A stretch of DNA of 57,972 bases from Bryobacterales bacterium. Its GTDB lineage: Bacteria > Acidobacteriota > Terriglobia > Bryobacterales > Bryobacteraceae. Both the position numbers and the translations under genes were made by a program. Where the stretch lies: positions 1 through 57,972 of the forward strand of contig PLOR01000049.1 in NCBI GenBank assembly GCA_003142185.1, written 5' to 3'. Below are positions 51,343 through 57,972 of the stretch, piece by piece; positions within the stretch are counted from its first letter, which is position 1, and each line of letters opens with the position of its first letter. The notes beneath the pieces were generated by a model. That model did not search any database and was not told the origin of the DNA. It saw nothing but the letters and a program-made list of their open reading frames with translations.

Positions 51343-52191
51343 ATGAAGGGCATGACTCCTGAAACGGTGACCGCGGCCGCGGCGCCCGCTTTGCCGCTGA
51401 CGCTCGAAGGGGCGAGCGTGCTCCACCAGATGATGCGCTTCCGCCGCGCGGCGTGGCGCGCCGTGTCCGCGGACGGCCGCGCGGAGATTCTGGCCGAAGC
51501 CGCCGCGGTCTTGAGCCGCATGGAAACGCACGCCGAGGGACGCGAAAGCGCGCTCTATTCGCTCCTCGGGCACAAAGGCGACCTGCTGGTGGTGCACTTT
51601 CGCCGCAGCTTCGAGGAACTCAACCAGGCGGAGATCGAGCTGGCCCGCCTGCGGTTGGGCGACTACCTGGAGCCGGCCACTTCCTATCTGTCCGTGGTCG
51701 AGCTCGGCTTGTACGAATCCTCCGCGAAAGTGTACGCCGGCCTCGCGTCCAAGGGTATCGATCCGAACTCGGAGGAATGGAAAACGGGCATCGAGGAAGT
51801 GCTGGCGCGGCAGCGTACCGCCATGGCGCCCCGGTTGTGGCCGCGCATTCCCGAATCCAAATACCTCTGCTTCTACCCCATGGACCGCCGGCGCGGCGAA
51901 TCCGTCAACTGGTATCGCGAGTCCATGGCGGACCGCCAGCGCATGATGGCCGAGCACGGCCTGGTCGGCCGGCGCTACGCGGGCGAAGTGCGGCAAATCA
52001 TCAGCGGCTCGATCGGGTTCGACGATTGGGAATGGGGCGTCGACCTGTTCGCGGAAGATCCACTGGTCTTCAAGCGGCTGATCTACGAAATGCGCTTCGA
52101 CCAGGTGAGCGCACTCTACGCGCTGTTCGGATCCTTCTACGTCGGACTCCGCGTGCTGGCGGCCGAACTGGGCGGCCTCTTGAATTTCTGA
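51343..52191 (+). CDS. hemQ: HemQ / chlorite dismutase-family coproheme decarboxylase
   Basis: A 282-residue protein from ATG 51343; ATG 51352 and 51319 are alternatives, since no clear ribosome site decides. Family segments include LLGHKGDLLVVHFRRSFEEL, KYLCFYPMDRRRGESVNWYR and RRYAGEVRQIISGSIGFDDW, followed by EWGVDLFAEDPLVFKRLIYE. These match the non-dismutating HemQ/ChdC branch, which decarboxylates coproheme to heme b in the coproporphyrin-dependent pathway. The dismutase-type distal Arg pattern was not evident. It stands alone; no other heme genes are in the window. Confidence 0.88.
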   Translation: MKGMTPETVTAAAAPALPLTLEGASVLHQMMRFRRAAWRAVSADGRAEILAEAAAVLSRMETHAEGRESALYSLLGHKGDLLVVHFRRSFEELNQAEIELARLRLGDYLEPATSYLSVVELGLYESSAKVYAGLASKGIDPNSEEWKTGIEEVLARQRTAMAPRLWPRIPESKYLCFYPMDRRRGESVNWYRESMADRQRMMAEHGLVGRRYAGEVRQIISGSIGFDDWEWGVDLFAEDPLVFKRLIYEMRFDQVSALYALFGSFYVGLRVLAAELGGLLNF

Positions 52192-52286
52192 CGCGGCGCG
52201 GGTAGGACAGGCCATCGACTTCCGTGGCCTGTCGCGCCGCCGTAACGCACAACGCCTTGACCGACGACAAAAACCGATCGTCTGTC

Positions 52287-52790
52287 CTACTGAGCCTGTT
52301 TGCCGCTCAGATGGCGGTAGAAACCCAGATCGGTGCCCGTCAGCATTTTGGTGGCAAACAGTATCTGCCCCGTGTGCATGGAGAAGTGCTCCACCACGTG
52401 GTAGACGGCCTCCAGCACCGATACGCTGTAGCCCTGCACGACCAGCGGCGCTACCAGCCGCTCGGGCGCGAGCGCCGCGATCACGGCGGTTGCCGCGTCC
52501 ACGGTTTCGCGCAGGTGGGCGCCGAGCTCCGCCGTGGAGGCGCCGCCGCGCGCCGCGAATTCGCTGTCGCGGTCGCGCGTGTCCGCCAGGCCGCCGACGC
52601 CGCAGACGATCCACTGACGCAGGTTGCCGCACAGGTGCAGCACCAGGTTGCCGATGGCATTTTCGTTCTCCCCGCCACGCGCCCACACCTGCTCCGGCGT
52701 GAGCTTGCCAAGGCACGTCTCTATGCGAGGAGTCAGCTCGCTTAGTCTGCGGATGGAGCATTCCAGGAACAAACGACCGGTTTCGGGCAT
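52287..52790 (-). CDS. DinB-like metal-binding protein
   Basis: A 167-residue protein from ATG 52790. It has the DinB/YfiT-like four-helix bundle pattern with metal-ligand His residues in LVLHLCGNLRQWI and in AVYHVVEHFSMHTGQILFAT. The family includes thiol transferases and proteins of unknown function. It ends near the stop of the hemQ gene (convergent). An earlier start at 52817 is possible. Confidence 0.83.
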   Translation of the reverse strand: MPETGRLFLECSIRRLSELTPRIETCLGKLTPEQVWARGGENENAIGNLVLHLCGNLRQWIVCGVGGLADTRDRDSEFAARGGASTAELGAHLRETVDAATAVIAALAPERLVAPLVVQGYSVSVLEAVYHVVEHFSMHTGQILFATKMLTGTDLGFYRHLSGKQAQ

Positions 52791-52938
52791 GATCTCTTGA
52801 GTGTAGCCGCCCGGCACCCTCCGCGGTTCGTCGCCTTCGGACGGTGCCCAGGTTGACCTGCCTATCTATGTGTCCTGTAACGGTTTACCGGAATCTGCGC
52901 CGATTGGGTGTTCTAGCACCGGAATCCGGCGCTGATAG

Positions 52939-52947
52939 TGGTATAAT
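52939..52947 (+). promoter_or_regulatory. Extended -10 promoter
   Basis: GTGGTATAAT contains a perfect TATAAT at 52942-52947 preceded by TG-n. No good -35 is seen, which extended -10 promoters tolerate. It would give a leader of about 130 bases before the gene at 53084; that leader has no recognisable gene. Confidence 0.5.
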
Positions 52948-53083
52948 CGCAGCTTATGTCGGTCTCTTGATTCCAACCCTGGGGACTTTTTGCCTGGTCC
53001 CATCCCGAACCCCTCGCCGGAACTTACCCTCGTACCAATTACGAGCCGCCGGCACAAGTCGTTTCAATATAAGGAGTTCTAAG

Positions 53084-53554
53084 ATGCTTAAGTTGTTATC
53101 CAGTGGTCTGGTAGTGTTTGCCGGCTTGGCCAGCGCCCCGGCTACAGTTTCGCCGTTGCAGTTTAGCCAACCCCCCGAGGCCCGCCAGGACGCGCGCCTG
53201 GATGCAGTTCGCGGGTTTTTCGAGAAAGCGGGTTGCCCGGCCCGCGAGTATTCGCAAGCGTTTCTGGATGCCGCCGATGATTACCAATTGGATTGGCGGC
53301 TGCTGCCGAGCATTTCTTTCGTGGAATCGACTGGCGGCAAGGCTGCGCCGCACAACAACATCTTTGGCTGGGACAACGGACGTAGCAGCTTCTCCAGCCC
53401 GACCGCAGCGATCTGGGGTGTGGCTTATCAACTCGGGTTCTCCAGGTTATACCGGGACAGAAGCCTCAACCAGTTGCTCGCCATCTATAACCCCGATCCC
53501 AGCTATGCCGCCAAAGTGAAAAGCGTCATGCGCCAGATCGCGGTTCTGCAGTAG
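53084..53554 (+). CDS. Small exported glucosaminidase/lysozyme-like protein
   Basis: A 156-residue protein from ATG 53084 with AAGGAG at ideal spacing. A signal peptide (LLSSGLVVFAGLASAPATVS) is followed by a lysozyme-like domain. It has LPSISFVESTGGK, whose Glu near residue 85 fits a catalytic acid, and NNIFGWDNGRSSFSSPTAAI, typical of the endo-beta-N-acetylglucosaminidase/SLT-like family. It would act on peptidoglycan in the periplasm. The domain is short, so it may be a minimal member. Confidence 0.78.
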   Translation: MLKLLSSGLVVFAGLASAPATVSPLQFSQPPEARQDARLDAVRGFFEKAGCPAREYSQAFLDAADDYQLDWRLLPSISFVESTGGKAAPHNNIFGWDNGRSSFSSPTAAIWGVAYQLGFSRLYRDRSLNQLLAIYNPDPSYAAKVKSVMRQIAVLQ

Positions 53555-53654
53555 CATAGCCAACCAAAGAGCGGCCGATGCCCTCGTCCGCCTTCAACCG
53601 CGAACCACGATTGCAGTTCCCGCGCCGGGTGCTCTAAGCGCGCGTCATCTTTTC

Positions 53655-53690
53655 TTGACAAAGACTAGTTTGTGATGCAGACTAGTCCTT
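53655..53690 (+). promoter_or_regulatory. Promoter with two ACTAGT operators
   Basis: A consensus -35 TTGACA (53655-53660) is followed by CAGACT (53678-53683) at 17 bp as a weak -10. GACTAGT occurs at 53663-53669 and 53680-53686, 17 bp apart, overlapping the promoter. The start codon at 53691 would be close to the transcription start, so translation may be leaderless. The wHTH regulator encoded downstream is the natural candidate to bind. Confidence 0.55.
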
Positions 53691-54392
53691 ATGAAGAATT
53701 CCGCAATCCCAATAGCTTCTCCGGGGCGGAGAGCTGCCTCATATTGGTTCGTCGACGGCCTTCCGGATATCCTGCTCGGGATGACGCTGCTCATCTTCGG
53801 CGGAGTGGGACTCTGGTGGGGTATTCATCTGTCCAAGTCCGCGACGCAGCCCGATTTCTTTCTTATAGCGGCCGGCGTGCTGCTCCTCTATTGGAAGGAG
53901 CGCGGGATCCTCGATTTCTTGAAATCGCGCCTGACCTATCCGCGCAGCGGCTATGTGCGACCGCCGGAGGATCTTTCAGAGATCGGACTCCCCAACACCC
54001 TAACCGCCCTGTCCCTGAAGCCATGGCCCCCGTCGGATGAGAACGTAACCCATTTCAGAACGCGGACGGTGTTGGTTGTCTTTTGGTGGTGCCTTCTTTT
54101 GTGCAGAGATTCTCGTTGGAATCGCTGGTTCACGCTGTTAGCGACGCCCGCGCTCGCGGTTGCGCTCTATGCATGGAACCGGAACTCGGAGCATCCTTAC
54201 CGATGGTGGTCTACTCTGATACTGGCGCTCACTGGGCCAACGTTGCTGTTGACGGAAGCTCCGCTGCCCGTCCAGCCGCTGCTCATGCCCTTGCTGGCCG
54301 GCGTATGGCTCGTGGCGCAAGGGGCATGCACGCTGGTTGGCTATCTGCGCGCGAACCCCTATCCGCGGACCCAGGAAGGCGTGAGTGCATGA
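53691..54392 (+). CDS. Integral membrane protein of unknown function
   Basis: A 233-residue protein with about five to six hydrophobic segments: LPDILLGMTLLIFGGVGLWW, FFLIAAGVLLLYW, TVLVVFWWCLLL, WFTLLATPALAVALYAW, WWSTLILALTGPTLLL and LLMPLLAGVWLVAQGACTLV. The gene overlaps the wHTH regulator by 4 bp (ATGA). Such membrane-protein/wHTH pairs are common in this phylum, but the function is unknown. No ribosome site precedes the ATG. Confidence 0.78.
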   Translation: MKNSAIPIASPGRRAASYWFVDGLPDILLGMTLLIFGGVGLWWGIHLSKSATQPDFFLIAAGVLLLYWKERGILDFLKSRLTYPRSGYVRPPEDLSEIGLPNTLTALSLKPWPPSDENVTHFRTRTVLVVFWWCLLLCRDSRWNRWFTLLATPALAVALYAWNRNSEHPYRWWSTLILALTGPTLLLTEAPLPVQPLLMPLLAGVWLVAQGACTLVGYLRANPYPRTQEGVSA

Positions 54393-54718
54393 CCCCGCGC
54401 ATGCAGCAGATCTCCCAACTGGATCGCGTGATCCATGAACCGGCTCGTCTGGCGATCATGCTGATCCTCGGCGGCGCGGGCGATGCGGACTTCCTCTACC
54501 TGCAGCGGGAGGGCGGATTCACGCAAGGCAACCTGTCCGGGCATCTCGCCAAACTGGAGGAAGCCGGTTATGTCGAGATTGAGAAAAAATTTAAGGGCAA
54601 AGTGCCGCTGACTGTCTGCAGTCTCACGGGCAAGGGCAGGACCGCTTTCGCCGAATACTCAAATCGCATGCTGGGGCTCTTGCAATCGAACGGCGCATGC
54701 GGCTCTCCCCGGCCATAA
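54389..54718 (+). CDS. Winged-helix transcriptional regulator
   Basis: A 109-residue protein from ATG 54389. The winged-helix pattern (ISQLDRVIHEPARLAIMLIL, GNLSGHLAKLEEAGYVEIEK and a wing with KVPLTVCSLTGKGRTAF) matches the ArsR/MarR-like wHTH family lacking metal-binding Cys. It is translationally coupled to the membrane protein gene and probably regulates the pair through the ACTAGT sites upstream. Confidence 0.87.
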   Translation: MTPRMQQISQLDRVIHEPARLAIMLILGGAGDADFLYLQREGGFTQGNLSGHLAKLEEAGYVEIEKKFKGKVPLTVCSLTGKGRTAFAEYSNRMLGLLQSNGACGSPRP

Positions 54719-55034
54719 ACCGCGCTCGCCCGAGCCCTTCCGCGATCCCTCCAGCGTCACCCGGCGCTTTCCGAGTGTCCTTGAAATGAGCGTTTGGAAT
54801 GACGCGGCGCGGCAATCGAGTCCAACTGAGTCCTGCCCACATTGACAACCCCATCTTAACCGGCGTATATTTGCTAACATACTGATCTCTCAATGGTTGC
54901 GGTAGCTGACCCATGGTCTTGGTCGATCATGTTTCGGGGGAAAGCGTAGCGCAGTGGCTGCCACGTCGTTTGATCTCGCCGCAGCGGCATCATCCCCGTC
55001 AACTACCAGCGAATCAAACACGGGCGGAGTACTA
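54719..55034 (+). promoter_or_regulatory. rpsA promoter and leader
   Basis: TTGACA (54842-54847) and TATATT (54866-54871), 18 bp apart, form a good sigma-70-type promoter. The leader is about 155 bases long. Long leaders before rpsA are sometimes used for S1 autoregulation. An in-frame GTG at 54954 exists, but the stronger ribosome site lies at 55035. Confidence 0.65.
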
Positions 55035-56747
55035 ATGGCTGACGAGCAGAATGACGCGCAACTGGACCAGGCAATGCCGGACAGCTACGAAGAATTGCTG
55101 GATGACTACAGCCATTTCGCGCCGCCCGCGGCCGACGAAGTATTGCAGGGAACCGTTCTCAGCCTGACCGCCAAGGACGTCATCGTCGATTTCGGATACA
55201 AGTCCGAAGGCATTGTTCCGATCGAGCAATTTCAGGGTCAAGGCGGCGAAATCACCGTCCGGCCCGGCGATGTCGTGGACGTGATGATCGACCATGGCGA
55301 GCAGATTGAAGGATACGTCCTGCTCTCTCATTCGCGAGCCGCGCGGCTGCGCGTTTGGGACAACCTGGAAAAGGCCTACCAGGAGCAACTCGTCATCTCC
55401 GGCCGCGTGCTGGGCCGCGTCAAGGGCGGCCTGGCGGTGGATGTTGGGGTCAAAGCATTCATGCCGGGATCGCAGGCCGATCCGCGTCCGGTGCGCAACC
55501 TGGATGCTTTGGCCGGCCAGGATGTGCCGGTCAAAATCGTCAAGCTGAATCGGCGCCGCGGCAATGTTGTGGTCTCACGCAAGCTCGCCGTGGAAGAAGA
55601 AATCCACGAGCGCAAGAGCGCCACTCTCGACCATATCCAGGAAGGATCGGTGGTCACCGGCGTGGTCAAGAATCTGGCCGAATACGGCGCCTTCGTCGAC
55701 CTGGGCGGCATTGACGGACTGCTCCACGTGACCGATATTTCCTGGGGGCGCATCGCTCACCCCTCTGAAGTACTGCACGTCGGTGACGAGATCGCGGCCA
55801 AGGTGCTCAAATTCGATCGCGCCAAGGAGCGAGTGTCGCTTGGCATGAAGCAACTGGAGCCCGACCCGTGGGAGTCGGTGGCCGAACGCTACCCGGTCAA
55901 CGCCCGCGTGCTGGGCCGGGTGGTCAACGTCACGGACTACGGCGCTTTTGTCGAACTCGAACCCGGCATCGAGGGCCTGATCCACATCAGCGAAATGACC
56001 TGGTCGCGGCGCATGAAACATCCGTCGAAGGTGGTTAAACCCAACGACCAGGTGGAAGCCGTGGTGCTCGAAGTCCATCCCAAGGAGCGGCGCATTTCGC
56101 TCGGTCTCAAGCAACTCGAGCCCAACCCGTGGACCACCATCGACACCCGCTACAGCGTCGGCTCCGTGGTGGAGGGACGCGTGCGCAATATGACCGATTT
56201 CGGCGCGTTCATCGAGATCGAGGAAGGTATCGACGGCCTGGTTCACGTCTCCGATCTCTCCTGGACCAAGCGCATCAAGCATCCTTCCGAGGTGTTGAAG
56301 AAGGGGCAAACCGTGCAGGCCGTCATCCTGGCCATCGATTCCGGGGCGCACCGCCTCTCGCTCGGCGTCAAGCAATTGCAGCCGGATGCCTGGGAGAGCT
56401 TCTTCCAGACCCACCAGGTGGGCGACACGTTGCACGGCAAGGTATGCCGCTTGGCCAGCTTCGGCGCTTTTGTCGAGTTGGCCGAAGGCGTGGAAGGGTT
56501 GTGCCACTTTTCCGAGGTGCCGGGTTACGCCGGCAAGCGCGCCGCCGAATCCCCGCTGGCGGTGGGGCAGGAGTACGATTTCAAGATCGTCAAAATGAGC
56601 GAGGCCGAGAAGAAAATCGGTCTCAGCTTGCGGGCCGCGGCGGTCGACGAAGAAAAGACCCGGCTGGAGGATTACCAACGGCTCGCCGCGGCTGCGACCA
56701 CCACCATCGAGGAGGCAATGGGCCTTAAGGAGCCTGAACCGAAGTAA
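55035..56747 (+). CDS. rpsA: 30S ribosomal protein S1
   Basis: A 570-residue protein from ATG 55035 (GGAG six bases upstream). Six S1 (OB-fold) repeats are present; recognisable repeats include LQGTVLSLTAKDVIVDFGYK, VTGVVKNLAEYGAFVDLGGI, VLGRVVNVTDYGAFVELEPG, VEGRVRNMTDFGAFIEIEEG and LHGKVCRLASFGAFVELAEG. It binds mRNA at the 30S platform and promotes initiation on structured messages. The length is usual for six-domain S1. It is followed by an HU/IHF gene, a widely kept order. Confidence 0.97.
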   Translation: MADEQNDAQLDQAMPDSYEELLDDYSHFAPPAADEVLQGTVLSLTAKDVIVDFGYKSEGIVPIEQFQGQGGEITVRPGDVVDVMIDHGEQIEGYVLLSHSRAARLRVWDNLEKAYQEQLVISGRVLGRVKGGLAVDVGVKAFMPGSQADPRPVRNLDALAGQDVPVKIVKLNRRRGNVVVSRKLAVEEEIHERKSATLDHIQEGSVVTGVVKNLAEYGAFVDLGGIDGLLHVTDISWGRIAHPSEVLHVGDEIAAKVLKFDRAKERVSLGMKQLEPDPWESVAERYPVNARVLGRVVNVTDYGAFVELEPGIEGLIHISEMTWSRRMKHPSKVVKPNDQVEAVVLEVHPKERRISLGLKQLEPNPWTTIDTRYSVGSVVEGRVRNMTDFGAFIEIEEGIDGLVHVSDLSWTKRIKHPSEVLKKGQTVQAVILAIDSGAHRLSLGVKQLQPDAWESFFQTHQVGDTLHGKVCRLASFGAFVELAEGVEGLCHFSEVPGYAGKRAAESPLAVGQEYDFKIVKMSEAEKKIGLSLRAAAVDEEKTRLEDYQRLAAAATTTIEEAMGLKEPEPK

Positions 56748-56830
56748 ACAGAACCTAAAGTAAACTTGCAAATTGACTGGAATCACGCGATACTGCGGTT
56801 TCGTAAACGATTGAGACTCTGGAGCATGGG

Positions 56831-57169
56831 ATGACGAAAGCCGATCTGATTGAAGAGGTCTCCCGCGTCGTGGAAATGACGCGCAAGGAGTCCGAGGTCA
56901 TCGTGGAGGCCATTTTCGATAGCATTGTGCGTTCCTTGCGCGCCGGCGACAAAATTGAGATTCGCGGCTTCGGCAGCTTTCGCACTCGCCAGCGGCAGCC
57001 GCGCATCGGGCGCAATCCGAAGACCGGCGCGCGCGTCGAAGTGCCGGCTAAGAAGATCCCCTATTTCAAGCCGAGCAAGGAACTGAAAGACGTAGTCAAC
57101 CTCTCTGCAACCCCGGTCGCGCCCGTCGAAGGCGCGGGGCCCGCGCCACAACAGGTGCCCAACCCGTAG
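56831..57169 (+). CDS. HU/IHF-family DNA-binding protein
   Basis: A 112-residue protein. The HU/IHF core (1-92) includes MTKADLIEEVSRVVEMTRKE, DKIEIRGFGSFRTRQRQPRI and GRNPKTGARVEVPAKKIPYF, with the DNA-intercalating Pro region kept. It has a Pro/Ala-rich C-terminal tail. Its position directly after rpsA matches ihfB in many bacteria, but HU versus IHF-beta cannot be settled here. IHF/HU proteins assist tyrosine-recombinase integration, so this chromosomal gene may serve the element. Confidence 0.93.
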   Translation: MTKADLIEEVSRVVEMTRKESEVIVEAIFDSIVRSLRAGDKIEIRGFGSFRTRQRQPRIGRNPKTGARVEVPAKKIPYFKPSKELKDVVNLSATPVAPVEGAGPAPQQVPNP

Positions 57170-57190
57170 GCCGGCGCGGCGCGCACCCCA

Positions 57191-57676
57191 ATGGACTATC
57201 TGTGGACTCCCTGGCGCTACCACTACATCACGGCCGCGCCGGCGGAGCCAGGCGTTTGCGTCTTCTGCCGGGCTGCCGCCGCGGATGACCGTCAGGCGCT
57301 GGTGGTCCACCGCGCTATCCACAATTTCGTTATCCTCAACCGCTTCCCTTATACCAGCGGCCATGTCATGGTGGTGCCCTTCGCGCACATCGCCACCATC
57401 GAAAACCTGCCCGAGCCGGCATTGGCCGAGATGATGTGCCTGGCGCGCGACGCGGTGAAGCACCTGCGCACCGTCTATCGCCCCGATGGATGGAACCTCG
57501 GCATGAACCTGGGCCAGAGCGCCGGCGCCGGTATTGCAGCCCACGCGCACATGCACGTCCTGCCGCGCTGGGCTGGCGACACCGGCTTCATCACCACTGC
57601 CGGCGAGACCCGCGTAGTTCCCGAGGAGCTCGAAACCACCTGGGAGAAACTGACGGCCGCCTTCAAGGCGGGTTAG
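57191..57676 (+). CDS. HIT-family hydrolase
   Basis: A 161-residue protein. The N-terminal segment MDYLWTPWRYHYITA with a CVFC pair is typical of the HIT/FHIT-like branch. The histidine triad is HAHMHVL near residue 118, preceded by LGMNLGQSAGAGIAAH. It should hydrolyse nucleoside phosphoramidates or dinucleoside polyphosphates (Ap4A-like). It is 21 bp after the HU/IHF gene and may share its transcript. Confidence 0.92.
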   Translation: MDYLWTPWRYHYITAAPAEPGVCVFCRAAAADDRQALVVHRAIHNFVILNRFPYTSGHVMVVPFAHIATIENLPEPALAEMMCLARDAVKHLRTVYRPDGWNLGMNLGQSAGAGIAAHAHMHVLPRWAGDTGFITTAGETRVVPEELETTWEKLTAAFKAG

Positions 57677-57756
57677 CCTGTGGCGCAGGCCCCCGGCCTG
57701 CGTTTCCGTTCAATAACAGCTCTGGGAGAGGAGCCGGAGTTCCGCCGGCAATAGCC

Positions 57757-57972
57757 CTATTGCAGCCACACCGTAAATAGAGGCGAAACCGCCACTCCCA
57801 CCGTCAACTGCACGGCCACCGGGCCGGAGGGGACGAAGCCGCCGGGGATGACGGCGTCGACTTGCAGCAAGCCGGCGAAATTCGGCGCCTCGCCCGCATA
57901 AAGAAGCTGCGCGGCGATTCCAGCCACGGTCAGCGTCACCGGCAAAGCGGGAATCGGGTAAGGTGCTGCAGC
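57757..57972 (-). CDS. C-terminal end of a TIGR03437-like exported protein (partial)
   Basis: The frame is open to the right window edge and reads APYPIPALPVTLTVAGIAAQ then LLYAGEAPNFAGLLQVDAVI, ending VAVQLTVGVAVSPLFTVWLQ. This is the terminal beta domain characteristic of the TIGR03437 family, common in Acidobacteriota. Only about 71 residues are visible, so the N-terminal part and function are unknown. Confidence 0.8.
   Translation of the reverse strand, partial: AAAPYPIPALPVTLTVAGIAAQLLYAGEAPNFAGLLQVDAVIPGGFVPSGPVAVQLTVGVAVSPLFTVWLQ

Noticed and set aside
54954-55034. N-terminal extension of ribosomal protein S1 from GTG 54954
   Set aside because: The extension is low-complexity Ala/Ser/Thr and lacks a ribosome site; ATG 55035 has GGAG at good spacing and begins a typical acidic S1 N-terminus.

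Overview
The window looks like a high-GC chromosome segment from an Acidobacteriota bacterium, probably Bryobacterales/Solibacter-like. This is inferred from gene content: an ECF sigma factor translationally coupled to a TPR kinase, many Hanks-type kinases with periplasmic tails, BACON/Ig-like secreted domains, and a right-edge protein ending in the TIGR03437-type tail typical of this phylum. No database search was possible.

Positions 311-46389 form one integrated element of about 46.0 kb. It is bounded by two identical 57-bp direct repeats (311-367 and 46333-46389). The right copy is the 3' part of an intact tRNA-Leu(GAG) gene on the minus strand (46333-46419); the left copy is the displaced 3' part alone. 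Just inside the left repeat are a complete tyrosine recombinase, an excisionase-like HTH protein, a 380-bp inverted/tandem repeat, a ParA/TraL-like ATPase, a coiled-coil membrane protein and a 918-residue MobF relaxase-helicase. A small gene, a hairpin, a nine-unit 11-bp iteron array and a small HTH protein follow. No type IV secretion genes are visible, so it is best read as an integrative mobilizable element. The right end carries an AbiE-type toxin-antitoxin pair, a scar made of fragments of the element's own parA and relaxase genes, and a 5'-truncated helicase.

The cargo (7774-42510) is a dense Ser/Thr phosphorylation island. An ECF sigma/kinase pair and a secreted repeat protein precede a plus-strand block: an FHA-TM-serine protease, a kinase with a PEGA-like tail, a PP2C phosphatase, a 1489-residue transmembrane kinase, a 1999-residue repeat-rich kinase, and three exported TPR, PEGA or Ig-like proteins. 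A converging minus-strand block encodes a degenerate kinase, three exported coiled-coil proteins, a TonB-like single-pass protein and a small exported protein. A second degenerate transmembrane kinase closes the island. The proposed logic, by inference, is that kinases and PP2C set phospho-threonine marks, the FHA domain reads them, and the signal reaches a periplasmic protease and a set of envelope proteins.

Right of tRNA-Leu is ordinary chromosome: secG, a ymdB-like/GGDEF pair, lepB, a LolA-like protein, an HemQ-family protein, a DinB-like protein, a glucosaminidase-like exported protein, a membrane protein with its wHTH regulator, rpsA, an HU/IHF gene, a HIT-family hydrolase, and the C-terminal end of a TIGR03437-like protein. 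Bases 1-310 hold a degenerate tRNA-Leu-like sequence and no convincing gene.
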